Counted from the first letter of the stretch, positions 8,541 to 17,548 are shown. The stretch is DNA of 37,239 nt from Scleroderma bovista (GCA_037178675.1 JAYMGJ010000197.1:1-37239); one strand, 5' to 3'. Notes: generated by a model from the letters alone, not told the origin. Numbers and translations: made by a program.

Positions 8541-10556
8541 ATGTCTACAAGATACAATCTTCGCAAAAATACTCGTGCTCGTGCAAACTCGTTGCCGACA
8601 AGCCCGAAGAGTCTGGAGAACGTCGACTCGTCCCTTAGCGTTCCTCCGCCGTCCGACAACAGCACCCGAAGTGCAAAGAGTCCAGAAGACTCGATAGCCC
8701 CACGGCGATATAGCGATATCGTACGTGGTGGCGTACCACCTCATAGCGAGGCCCCCGACTTGAGGCATTCCTCGTCGCTGAATCCCGGCTCGAGGAGTAC
8801 CTCGCCGGTATTGACTGGATGCGAGCTCGAACGCTTGCCAGTCGTGTCTAGTAACCTAGAAAATTTAATAGGCCTGAGGGCAACGAATAGTGTTACTCAA
8901 ATAGAAATTATGACTGCCACCCACACCGACATAGAATCGGATGGGACGTCTGACGGCAATGAGTCCGATCCATCGCCCTCCCTCGGGAAGGAGGGCAGGA
9001 ATGAAGCAGATGGAACCGAGTGGACTACAGTCCGCCAGAAAGGACGTAAATCGAGGTCCGTGTCGCGTGAGATTGAACGGCGAACCGAGACACTGGACTC
9101 AGAGCTGGGTCGTGCAGTTCGAGAGGCTGAAAAGCAATTGACCCCAGATGACCGACAAAAGATCAACAAAAGGATACTCACCCTGAAGAACAAACCTGCT
9201 TGCAGGTTAAGTGACAGGACAAGCGAGACGACCTCCAAAGGAGAGGGTCCGTCTGCGCTCGATAAGGGCAAAGGCGCCGATCCGCGAAATTGGGGTGATT
9301 TGTCCGAGGTCGACGAAGACTTCGACCTGGATGGACAAAGAGCCGCCCTAGAATCCTGGAACTTGGCTCGGGAGGTCGCGCGTTCGTCAGAAAGCTCTGA
9401 CGGAGGGTTATCTGACGCTCACCTATTAAAGAAGGACGAGCGCAGACGACGCAACAAGGGCAGGGACAGGGTGTCCAAACTCAAAGTGAACTTCATGTCT
9501 AAGGACCAAGCGAGAGCGAAGTCCCGCGAGGCACTTGAACAGCCTGTAAAAGAGAAACGTCAGTCTAAGCACGAAAGACGCAAGGACGCTGCTGAAAAGC
9601 GAAACTTGAGCCCTGTTAAAATAATGGTTAACAAGGCAGTTACCCTGAGCAACAAACAACAGAAGCGCCATCGTACTCCGAGGGCGATGGAGCCAGTCGA
9701 ACAGATTGACCCGAATAGTTATATCGGGTTAGCCTTTAAACGTCTCGATAAGAAAAGGGGCCATACGAGCAAAGGGAAACGAAACTCGCCCGAAGCAATC
9801 TCGGACTCGTCCGATAACTCCCCGAGCGACTCGTCTTCCGACGGGAACGGCTCGAGTGATTCAAGCGATGGCTCATCGGATTCTTCACCGACTTCGTCGG
9901 CGTCGAGCGAGACGAGCTCGTCAACTTCTTCTTCCCAATCATCCAGGCACGGAAGGCGGAGACGTGGTCACCGTGACCGCCGGCGCAGTCGCAGTAGGCG
10001 ACGAAGCGAATCTCGGCGAGCACGAAAGAAGTCGAGACGTAAGTCTAGAAGGATGACGTTGAAACCGATACCACCGATGAAGTATGACGGATCGGCGGAC
10101 TCGAAGTCCTTCCATCGCTTCATGACAGAGAGTACCGCCTACGTGAAAGACGGGAACGTACCTGAAAAGAAACAAGTATTTATAGTGGCCCACTACCTAA
10201 CCGGGAAGGGGCGCACATTTTATACTGAAGAAGTCGCGCCTGATCCATATTCTTGGCGTCTTCGCGAGTTCTTTAAACGATTGTTTAATTTCTGTTTCCC
10301 CGTAAATTATCGCAACTTGCAGCGCGATAAGATTGCCGTGTTCGTGCAAAACAACTTGACTGTAAGGGAATACTTGCACGAGTTGAATGAAATGTGGAAT
10401 ACCATTGGTGAAAGGAATGACCGCTTGAAGGTCGATAAGTTCTGGAAGGGACTTTGGAAGGACTTCCAACGGGACCTATGGAAAGATAAGCTGAACCCGG
10501 AAGTGTCAACCTTAAAAGAGGTGGTCGCAGCGGCTGAGGTCATCGAGATCTCGTGA
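8541..10556 (+). CDS. gag: Gag-like protein with SR-rich region and capsid domain (671 aa)
   Basis: The ATG at 8541 is the first in a long open frame after the leader. Residues 1-420 are hydrophilic, charged and of low complexity, with no recognised fold. Residues about 421-504 are a Ser/Asp-rich run that turns into an Arg/Ser-rich run (RRSRSRRRSESRR), like SR proteins or a nuclear/RNA-binding tail. Residues 505-671 look like a retrotransposon Gag capsid: PPMKYDGSADSKSFHRF, then a Trp/Phe-rich helical region (WRLREFFKRLFNFCFP, VREYLHELNEMW). The capsid is thus C-terminal, and the zinc knuckle normally ending such a Gag lies beyond the stop, in the next ORF. The TGA at 10554-10556 is followed by the same frame without another stop. 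Gag forms the particle that packages element RNA in the cytoplasm. Confidence 0.85.
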   Translation: MSTRYNLRKNTRARANSLPTSPKSLENVDSSLSVPPPSDNSTRSAKSPEDSIAPRRYSDIVRGGVPPHSEAPDLRHSSSLNPGSRSTSPVLTGCELERLPVVSSNLENLIGLRATNSVTQIEIMTATHTDIESDGTSDGNESDPSPSLGKEGRNEADGTEWTTVRQKGRKSRSVSREIERRTETLDSELGRAVREAEKQLTPDDRQKINKRILTLKNKPACRLSDRTSETTSKGEGPSALDKGKGADPRNWGDLSEVDEDFDLDGQRAALESWNLAREVARSSESSDGGLSDAHLLKKDERRRRNKGRDRVSKLKVNFMSKDQARAKSREALEQPVKEKRQSKHERRKDAAEKRNLSPVKIMVNKAVTLSNKQQKRHRTPRAMEPVEQIDPNSYIGLAFKRLDKKRGHTSKGKRNSPEAISDSSDNSPSDSSSDGNGSSDSSDGSSDSSPTSSASSETSSSTSSSQSSRHGRRRRGHRDRRRSRSRRRSESRRARKKSRRKSRRMTLKPIPPMKYDGSADSKSFHRFMTESTAYVKDGNVPEKKQVFIVAHYLTGKGRTFYTEEVAPDPYSWRLREFFKRLFNFCFPVNYRNLQRDKIAVFVQNNLTVREYLHELNEMWNTIGERNDRLKVDKFWKGLWKDFQRDLWKDKLNPEVSTLKEVVAAAEVIEIS

Positions 10557-10562
10557 TCTGTC

Positions 10563-13500
10563 ATGCCTGGATTTAAGGATGCCAAGCATGGAAGGCGCCC
10601 TGAAAATACGACAATCAGAAGCGCAGCTACGACACCCAATGGAGCAGAGAATTCGCACCATGAAAGGACCCATAATAAATCTGGGTCTTCCCACAACAAG
10701 TCCTCCCAGACCAACGATACTCGCACAAATTACTCCAAGAATACGCATACCTCGCGCCCTAAGCTGAGCAAAGGCGAGGAGGAACGACGCAAGGCCGAAG
10801 GTCTATGCTTTATATGCAGTGGCACGGGCCACTTCTCGAGAAACTGTCCCCAGAGGAACAAGGTAGCGTCTTCCTCGAAAGGAGATACACCCCCTGGGGT
10901 AACGAGCTACGGTGTGGAAGTTGACTTTGGGGACATCGAGAGTCAGCGGGGGCTGTCCAAAGCAACCACGTCCGGGATACATGCCAACTTGATGGATCCT
11001 TTTGATCCCGATGATGAAGGTGGCGACATGATTGGCCTGCCTGAACTAGTAAGCGACGAATACTCGTTAACTGAAACAGATACCATCCCTGCGACGCCCG
11101 TAAATGCTAGCGAAGGCGAAGAGTCTTCAGACACCGCTGAAAGTGAAGTGTCGGAATGGTACCCATATAAGTATCCATTTTGTAAATTACCTGCCGACTT
11201 TGGTGAGCCGCTCAGTGAGCGGGCACGAGGACGGTTGGCCGCGATGTGCTACCCTGGCGAGAACCCAGACGACCCGGCGGTATATGCTCGGGATCGATTT
11301 TGGGTGTATCGCATCAAGAATGGCTGTCACGTCATAATGGACGACCTATATCCCTTTGAAGACGGACTTTTGGTTGCTACAAGGTGGCTGCGTAATCCCC
11401 AGTTTCATATCGACAAGTGGTATTGGCGCCGCATAGGCCAGATGAAAAACATGTCTGATGAGGAGATTCGTCAGTTGGAACAAAGGAGAGTCGGTCTCAA
11501 CTTACCCATGGGTCGCCCAGTTGAAGATCAGATTTTGGGAAGGTTGATTAGGTCAATCAACCCTCGCGCCTCAATAGACGAGGATACTCGATTTACCTGC
11601 GTCTGCAAAGAGGAAATAGCAGCGTATAAGATAGTGGATGTGGTGTCACGCACCCGCGTTCTTCTCCCAATCTATAAGACCGAGAATCCACATTTTAATG
11701 TCGCCAGGTGGTACTGGCGACGTGTTCGCCGGTTTAGATTGGAGGTCTTCGACGACCCTGAGGAACCCGGCGTCGGTGAGGACCTGCGCCAACTCTTTGA
11801 TCCGGAAGGGGAGAGTGACCTGAACGATGTTGGCGTTCTAGAACTCTATCACGTTCGGGCCGCACAGTCTAAGTTCTCTGCTATACAACGGAATGCGGCT
11901 GTGACGCGAGATTTTAAGCGCACTATACCGAAGCCAATAGTTGTTGTGGCGCACGTAAACGGACAGCCTGTGAGGGCTCTGATCGACACAGGATCATTGG
12001 CCGACTTTGTGTTGTTGACCCTGGTGGAACAATTAAAATTGACCCGTGTTACGCTGGAAAAACCACTTACTATTCAGCTGGCGGTGCAGGGATCGAGATC
12101 GAAGGTGAACTTCGGTGTTAGTGTCCGCTTTCAATACCAGGGGGCGGATTACAAACGATACTTTGATGTTATTAACCTTCAAAACTATGATATGATATTG
12201 GGGACGCCGTTCTTGTATCAGCATCGAGTCTTGGTAGGGTTGAACTCACCGCGAGTGGTGCTCGGAAGCAAGGAGCCCCTCGAAATGAAGGGTACTCAGG
12301 TCTCCGTTCTTGAATCATGCGCCACGGAGGTGTATGAGGGAAGTCTGGACAAAGTGCGTGAACAACTGCGCAAACTTGCCGAACCATTGTGCTCCCAGGT
12401 GGGCGCTACGGCATTGCCTCCACTGCGGGCCATCAATCATTCTATTCCACTAATAGACGAAGGGAAGATTTACCCTTGGCGCCCTTCAAAGTGTCCCGAG
12501 CCTCTTAGGCCGCTATGGATTGAAAAGAAGAATTCTTATCTGAAGTCAGGGCGGTGGGAGGCCACCACCGCGCGCAACACTTGTCCAATGTTGCTAATAC
12601 CGAAGCCAGGAACACCGACGCGTTTACGCGTTGTGGTGGATCTGCGTGAGCGGAACAAAAACACGCGTAAATTGTCGTCTCCAATGCCTGACATGGAGGG
12701 CATTCTACGACGTGTGGCAAAGAAACCTTACCGTTCTATTATTGACGGGCAAGATGCCTACGAGCAGATCCGAGTGATCCCCGAGCACGTAGAACACACA
12801 GCGGTTACTACACCTGATGGAAATATGGTCAGTCATGTGGTGCAACAAGGGGACTGTAACGCCCCGGCTACTTACCAAGCGTTGATGAATCACCTCTTTG
12901 GCGAATATATCGGCATCTTCATGGATGTGTACCTTGATGACTCGATTATTTACTCAGATACCTTGGAAGACCATATCAAACACGTCACCACTGTGCTCGA
13001 TATACTGAGGCAGGAGAAGCTTTACCTTAGTGAAGCGAAGCTGCGCTTCCTTTGTAAGGAGGTCAAGGTCTTGGGTCGCGTCATAACTGACGACGGAATA
13101 CGAATGGACCCGGAGAAAGTCGACCGTGTCGTTAACTGGAAGGTGCCGACGAATCGTACACTGTGTCGGGGCTTCGTTGGCGCGGTTGGGTACCTCGCGG
13201 ACGACATCTATAAAGTTCGCGTCCCTCTGGGAGTGTTAGCTGAAGCCTGCGCGGAGACAAAGCCTTACCAGTGGGGGTATACCGAACAGCGCACGTTTGA
13301 GACCGTGAAACGGTACGTCTCGGCGTGCGCCCCACACTGTCGCGTCCCCCTCGACTACGGCCCGAACCGTGACCCAATCTGGGTCATGACCGATGCCTGT
13401 GGTAATGGGATCGGGGGTGTGGTCGCCCAAGGTCGTGACTGGAAGATCGCTAAAGTGGCGGCGCTGTATTCAGCGAAGATGTCGTCCGCTCAGCGCAATT

Positions 13501-16500
13501 ACCCTGTACATGAGCAGGAATTGATGGCGGGCGTGGAAACCATGCTCCGCCATCGGGATATCTTACAGGGTGTCAGGTTTACTTGGGTGACCGATCACAA
13601 AGGCCTGACTTACATTCTTGACCAGAGGGATTTATCGGGTCGCCAAGCTCGTTGGATGGAACGTCTTTCTGCATTCAATTTCACAGTACTATACGTACCG
13701 GGTGAGGAGAATATATTGCCGGACGCTCTGTCCAGGATGTATGAATTTGACGCACCTGGGACGATCCGGTCGCACGAAGAGTATCTTCAATGCGATCTGG
13801 ATATTGACAGCGTGGTCTCGACGACGCCCGCTGGGTTGATCAGTGCACCCTTGCTAGTCGGACCGGAGGCCATAGCACCGAATGTACGACGGAGCCACCG
13901 ACTGGCGGACAGGCGCGCTGGACCGCACGCTGAGAGTTCTGTAACGAGACCGAAGCCCAGGCGAGCTGGGCGGTCGACATTGACAGAACCTGGGCCCTCC
14001 GCTGGAGGGGGGAATCCCGACCCAGCAGAGCTGGCTGCACCCGTGTCCCATGACATGGTACCAGAGGCCCAAAACCCGGCACCTGAACCTAAGGGTCGCT
14101 GTTCGCGTCAACCTCCAGCACCAGCTGAGAGTGGTCGACCCGAGACGGGCGCTGAATTCGCTGCGCGCATGAAGGATAAGTTCGTCCTCCAGGGCCCACG
14201 AGGACGAATGGAGGGGGGAATGGGTACTACGACCCAAACAACCCCAACAACCACACCTGCAAACGATGTGATCAGCGACCCTGAACCGAATGAGCGGGAA
14301 GCGAGACACGTAGCACCAATAATGTACCCGCATGACGAACACCTTCTGCAGGAAGCAAAGGGCCGCTACAAGGAGGACTCGTTCTTTGAGAAGATATTAG
14401 AGACTCCTAGAGCGTTCAAAAACTTTGAACTTACGAATGACGGTTTCATACGCTTGAAGTTACACGATAGGGTGGTGATCTGTATCCCGAATATCAAGGT
14501 TGGTGAAAGGACACTGCGAGAAATGGTCATCGACCAAGCACACTCATTGTTAGCACATCTGGGCTCAAAGAAAACGGTCTCATACCTACGAGAATATGTG
14601 TGGTGGGACTCTATGGTACATGATGTTGCCGCGTTCTGTGCTTCGTGCACGACCTGTCAACGGAGTAAACCGCCCAATCAGAAACCATACGGGTTGTTGA
14701 ACCCGTTATCCGTACCGTCTACACCATGGGACGCAATTGGCGTTGATTTTGTAGGACCGTTGCCTGAATCTAAGGATCGAGATGGGTCATACGACTCAAT
14801 AACGGTAATAATCGACCTACTTACCGCCATGATACATTTGGTTCCGAGTCGAACGACCTACACGGCGAAAGATATCGCCGAACTGATGTTTGCCGAGGTC
14901 TACAAGCTCCATGGCCTACCTAGGACGATAGTCAGTGACCGGGATGTTCTGTTTACGAGCCTGTTTTGGACTCACCTCAACAAGCTGATGGGGGTAAAAC
15001 AGCGCATGTCAAGCGCCTACCACCCAGAGACCGACGGCTCCACAGAGCGCGCCAACCGCACGATCGGCCAGATGCTCAGATCGTGCATCGGACCTACGCA
15101 AAAGGACTGGGTTACGAAGTTACCTGCCATCGAATTTGCTATCAATCTTGCGCGATCCGAATCGACTGGTTACTCACCTTTCTTCCTGAACACCGGGCGG
15201 ATGCCAAGAGCAATGATCTGGGACGCTCCAGGGACCAACGAATATCCTAGCGTAAAGGCCTACGCTCGAAGAATGAAGCTGGCGTTGACGGCGGCGCACG
15301 ACGCATTGCTGTCGGCGAGAGTGAAGCAGACAGTGCAAGCGAATAAGCGGAGACGTACCTGTCCGTTTGTTGTGGATGATTTGGTCTACATCTCGACCAA
15401 AAATATCAACTTCCCAAAGGGGACATCACGCAAATTGGTCCCCAAGTTCATCGGACCATATAAGATAAGCAAAGACTTTGGTAATCACTCTTTTAGGGTC
15501 GACCTACCAAACTCTCTCAAACAAAGAGGAATCCACGACGTCTTCCACTCCTCTCTCCTCCGTATCCACGTTCCCAACGACGACCGTCTGTTTCCCGGAC
15601 GGTTGGACGAACAAATTCCAGAGCTTGGTGGGACCGCTCGAGAATGGACTGTTGACAAGATATTATCGCATCAAGGCAGTCACTCAGACGCCAAATTCGA
15701 GGTCCTCTGGACTTCCGGTGATAAAACTTGGTTACCATACAGTGAGATTGCGCATCTCCGCGCTCTTACTGACTACTTCGAGATATTAGGTATCGACGAT
15801 GTAACTCGTCTGACCGATAGTAATATCGGCGATGCGTCAGACGATGACGACGACGTGGCAGTAGGGTGTGTGTCAATTTGTATATGTCGCCCTAACAGAA
15901 ATTGCCCCGTCCATCAGGACATCCGGGAGCGTTACAACGCCACGGCCTTCGAGCAATCGAACTGCCGCGCAAGTGGACCAGCTTCGAAGAGACGACCTCA
16001 CCGTTGCCCTTTGAAACAGCCACCCATAATCCCACTCAGAGACTCCTACCGACGGACCCAGCAAGAACGCCCGGGTAACAGGCGCTATTCGACTGCCAGG
16101 CGAGACACTACCGGTCCGAAAAACCGGAGCCAACGTCAACGTCATACCAAGAGGCCGGCGTCTAATTACGATCGCTATGATCGATGCTCCCGTGAACGAC
16201 GACACTCGTCTCATGGCCGAAGTAGGCAATCTCAACGTCCACCACCCGTGCGCCACTGTCAGAAGCCATTTACCTCTGGTTCAAGGGACCGGTCGCCTAA
16301 AGCGACCGGTCGATCTACTGGTATAAAGAGGAACTGTCCATCTTGTAACCGACGCAATCTCCCAGCTCGCGTCCCGTATCGGAAGTGTGCAACCCCCCTT
16401 CGTAAAACCGACCGCTGCCCTCCTCCCTTCGACTGCTTCGTGATGAGCGTCGGTGGTCTTACTCACGACCCCGAGTTCCTTCGGACGGAGGCTGACGTGT

Positions 16501-17270
16501 ACCTGGTTCGGGGGATCGCTGACGACGGAAATACCTATTATGAAAGTTATCACTTCGAACAAATCAAGGAGTACTTTGCGGTAGAACATGTGCTACGCAG
16601 GGGTGAGTTCCCTGAGAGGATCCCAGGAGGGTACGACGCTTTCCGCCGTGCGTTCGAGAGGGACATCGTTCGAAAGGGTCGCCATGACCTGTCCTTCGCT
16701 ACCATCTGTTATGATGGGGCAAAGCCCGTGGACGTCGCTATTCCCCCCAATACCAGGTCGCCTACCGTAAAAGAGGTCTTAGGACCAGATGCCGATCTCA
16801 GGAACCATTGGGAGAGGTCCGAGACCCGTAAGATGACGAAGGAAGAAGATAACGCCTTGCGTCAAATGGCCATACGGATCATGAATAGGGACGAGAGGGC
16901 GGAGGCGAAAAGAAAGGAGGCTCATAGGGCGCGGGAAAAGAAGCGGCAGCGGAAGGGGTTTGCAGTCCCCGAGGGCAACGAACGTCGCATCGCCGGCACG
17001 GGCAAGAAATTCCCCAGTCAATACCACCGTCGATCGGCCTCCCCAGAATCACGCAACCAGTCCGGACGTAACAGCCGTCGCTCTCCGTCGCCATGCTCTT
17101 ACAGAGACTCTGACTACGGGGAACCAGGCCCCAGCACGCTACCTTCTACCACCAATAATGGAGACGTCCACATGGGGGACGAAGAAAGTTCCCCTAGTGG
17201 GATTTCTATTAGAGGGCAGGCTGCTAAAGCTGCGAAGGGTAATAAGAAGGGAAAGGGGCGAAGCGACTAA
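10563..17270 (+). CDS. pol: Pol polyprotein with zinc knuckle, PR-RT-RH-IN, and C-terminal extension (2235 aa)
   Basis: Same frame as Gag; the frame is open from 10557, and the ATG at 10563 may or may not start translation. Zinc knuckle CX2CX4HX4C (C82, C85, H90, C95). Two related blocks with NPQFHIDKWYWRR (from 278) and NPHFNVARWYWRR (from 375). Aspartic protease DTGS (475-478). Reverse transcriptase with YLDD (790-793). RNase H with TDACGNG (D944). Integrase zinc site H1327, H1332, C1362, C1365 and catalytic D1398, D1459, E1495, with 35 residues between the last two. Chromodomain-like segment about 1690-1745 (EWTVDKIL, FEVLW, TWLPYSEI). After it comes about 480 residues not expected in this family: an Asp-rich linker, Cys-bearing basic RS-rich sequence, a globular-looking region (about 1955-2075) and a charged helical tail. 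The polyprotein copies RNA to DNA and inserts it. All catalytic residues checked are present, so enzymatic activity is plausible if the ORF is translated. Confidence 0.92.
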   Translation: MPGFKDAKHGRRPENTTIRSAATTPNGAENSHHERTHNKSGSSHNKSSQTNDTRTNYSKNTHTSRPKLSKGEEERRKAEGLCFICSGTGHFSRNCPQRNKVASSSKGDTPPGVTSYGVEVDFGDIESQRGLSKATTSGIHANLMDPFDPDDEGGDMIGLPELVSDEYSLTETDTIPATPVNASEGEESSDTAESEVSEWYPYKYPFCKLPADFGEPLSERARGRLAAMCYPGENPDDPAVYARDRFWVYRIKNGCHVIMDDLYPFEDGLLVATRWLRNPQFHIDKWYWRRIGQMKNMSDEEIRQLEQRRVGLNLPMGRPVEDQILGRLIRSINPRASIDEDTRFTCVCKEEIAAYKIVDVVSRTRVLLPIYKTENPHFNVARWYWRRVRRFRLEVFDDPEEPGVGEDLRQLFDPEGESDLNDVGVLELYHVRAAQSKFSAIQRNAAVTRDFKRTIPKPIVVVAHVNGQPVRALIDTGSLADFVLLTLVEQLKLTRVTLEKPLTIQLAVQGSRSKVNFGVSVRFQYQGADYKRYFDVINLQNYDMILGTPFLYQHRVLVGLNSPRVVLGSKEPLEMKGTQVSVLESCATEVYEGSLDKVREQLRKLAEPLCSQVGATALPPLRAINHSIPLIDEGKIYPWRPSKCPEPLRPLWIEKKNSYLKSGRWEATTARNTCPMLLIPKPGTPTRLRVVVDLRERNKNTRKLSSPMPDMEGILRRVAKKPYRSIIDGQDAYEQIRVIPEHVEHTAVTTPDGNMVSHVVQQGDCNAPATYQALMNHLFGEYIGIFMDVYLDDSIIYSDTLEDHIKHVTTVLDILRQEKLYLSEAKLRFLCKEVKVLGRVITDDGIRMDPEKVDRVVNWKVPTNRTLCRGFVGAVGYLADDIYKVRVPLGVLAEACAETKPYQWGYTEQRTFETVKRYVSACAPHCRVPLDYGPNRDPIWVMTDACGNGIGGVVAQGRDWKIAKVAALYSAKMSSAQRNYPVHEQELMAGVETMLRHRDILQGVRFTWVTDHKGLTYILDQRDLSGRQARWMERLSAFNFTVLYVPGEENILPDALSRMYEFDAPGTIRSHEEYLQCDLDIDSVVSTTPAGLISAPLLVGPEAIAPNVRRSHRLADRRAGPHAESSVTRPKPRRAGRSTLTEPGPSAGGGNPDPAELAAPVSHDMVPEAQNPAPEPKGRCSRQPPAPAESGRPETGAEFAARMKDKFVLQGPRGRMEGGMGTTTQTTPTTTPANDVISDPEPNEREARHVAPIMYPHDEHLLQEAKGRYKEDSFFEKILETPRAFKNFELTNDGFIRLKLHDRVVICIPNIKVGERTLREMVIDQAHSLLAHLGSKKTVSYLREYVWWDSMVHDVAAFCASCTTCQRSKPPNQKPYGLLNPLSVPSTPWDAIGVDFVGPLPESKDRDGSYDSITVIIDLLTAMIHLVPSRTTYTAKDIAELMFAEVYKLHGLPRTIVSDRDVLFTSLFWTHLNKLMGVKQRMSSAYHPETDGSTERANRTIGQMLRSCIGPTQKDWVTKLPAIEFAINLARSESTGYSPFFLNTGRMPRAMIWDAPGTNEYPSVKAYARRMKLALTAAHDALLSARVKQTVQANKRRRTCPFVVDDLVYISTKNINFPKGTSRKLVPKFIGPYKISKDFGNHSFRVDLPNSLKQRGIHDVFHSSLLRIHVPNDDRLFPGRLDEQIPELGGTAREWTVDKILSHQGSHSDAKFEVLWTSGDKTWLPYSEIAHLRALTDYFEILGIDDVTRLTDSNIGDASDDDDDVAVGCVSICICRPNRNCPVHQDIRERYNATAFEQSNCRASGPASKRRPHRCPLKQPPIIPLRDSYRRTQQERPGNRRYSTARRDTTGPKNRSQRQRHTKRPASNYDRYDRCSRERRHSSHGRSRQSQRPPPVRHCQKPFTSGSRDRSPKATGRSTGIKRNCPSCNRRNLPARVPYRKCATPLRKTDRCPPPFDCFVMSVGGLTHDPEFLRTEADVYLVRGIADDGNTYYESYHFEQIKEYFAVEHVLRRGEFPERIPGGYDAFRRAFERDIVRKGRHDLSFATICYDGAKPVDVAIPPNTRSPTVKEVLGPDADLRNHWERSETRKMTKEEDNALRQMAIRIMNRDERAEAKRKEAHRAREKKRQRKGFAVPEGNERRIAGTGKKFPSQYHRRSASPESRNQSGRNSRRSPSPCSYRDSDYGEPGPSTLPSTTNNGDVHMGDEESSPSGISIRGQAAKAAKGNKKGKGRSD
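16287..16311 (+). other. Perfect 10-bp inverted repeat with 5-nt loop inside the Pol extension
   Basis: GACCGGTCGC and its exact reverse complement are separated by CTAAA. The arm is GC-rich (8 of 10), so the transcript should form a stable hairpin. It lies in the RS-rich part of the extension, far from the Gag/Pol junction. Function unknown; chance cannot be ruled out. Confidence 0.6.
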
Positions 17271-17296
17271 GGTAATAAAGGGTACTGCGTGCCCTT

Positions 17297-17307
17297 GAAG
17301 GGGGGTA
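17297..17307 (+). other. Polypurine tract before the 3' LTR
   Basis: GAAGGGGGG followed by TA abuts the TGTGAC start of the 3' LTR, 27 bp after the Pol stop. This is the expected primer position for plus-strand DNA synthesis in LTR retrotransposons. Confidence 0.8.
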
Positions 17308-17543
17308 TGTGACGGTTCAACCATTCAGGCGTTCACACTTGGCCGAATGTCAAAGGTGTCATCTATATATCATATCTCATATACCTGTTCCGTATCCTCC
17401 CGCACCTTAGTATAAGTAGCTACTCGCGCTCCCTGTAATCCCCCCGGTCTTTCTCATCCGAATAAGAGACATCTGTCTGGAATTCCTGAGTGAAGATCTT
17501 AGTGTGCCGGTATCCATAGTATCCACTACTGGAGAACATCACA
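17308..17543 (+). repeat. 3' LTR
   Basis: 236 bp, starting TGTGACGG and ending ATCACA; 233 of 236 positions match the 5' LTR with no gaps. Its T at LTR position 33 and A near position 231 are the TG/CA forms of sites that are CG in the 5' LTR, while position 7 keeps the CG form. A TATAAG motif at 17411-17416 could drive transcription into the flanking region. Confidence 0.95.
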
Positions 17544-17548
17544 GAATC
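17544..17548. repeat. Target site duplication, right copy (GAATC)
   Basis: Exact repeat of 8119-8123. Downstream of it the pre-insertion sequence resumes. Confidence 0.95.

Larger units (their letters stand above)
8124..17543 (+). mobile_element. Ty3/Gypsy-type LTR retrotransposon, full length, 9,420 bp
   Basis: Two 236-bp LTRs (8124-8359, 17308-17543) flank a Gag ORF and a very long Pol ORF in the order zinc knuckle, protease, reverse transcriptase, RNase H, integrase, chromodomain-like segment. Integrase after RNase H is the Ty3/Gypsy (Metaviridae) order, and the chromodomain-like end fits a chromovirus. A purine tract precedes the 3' LTR. No tRNA-type primer site starting TGG is seen after the 5' LTR. 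The LTRs differ at three positions (98.7% identical) and the target duplication is intact, so the insertion is fairly recent. Both ORFs are open except for one TGA between them. It sits upstream of the minus-strand companion gene of the DNA transposon. Confidence 0.95.

Noticed and set aside
13854..14342. Minus-strand open frame of 162 codons
   Set aside because: It is antisense to the Pol region between RNase H and integrase; its sequence is dominated by complement codons and has no motif.
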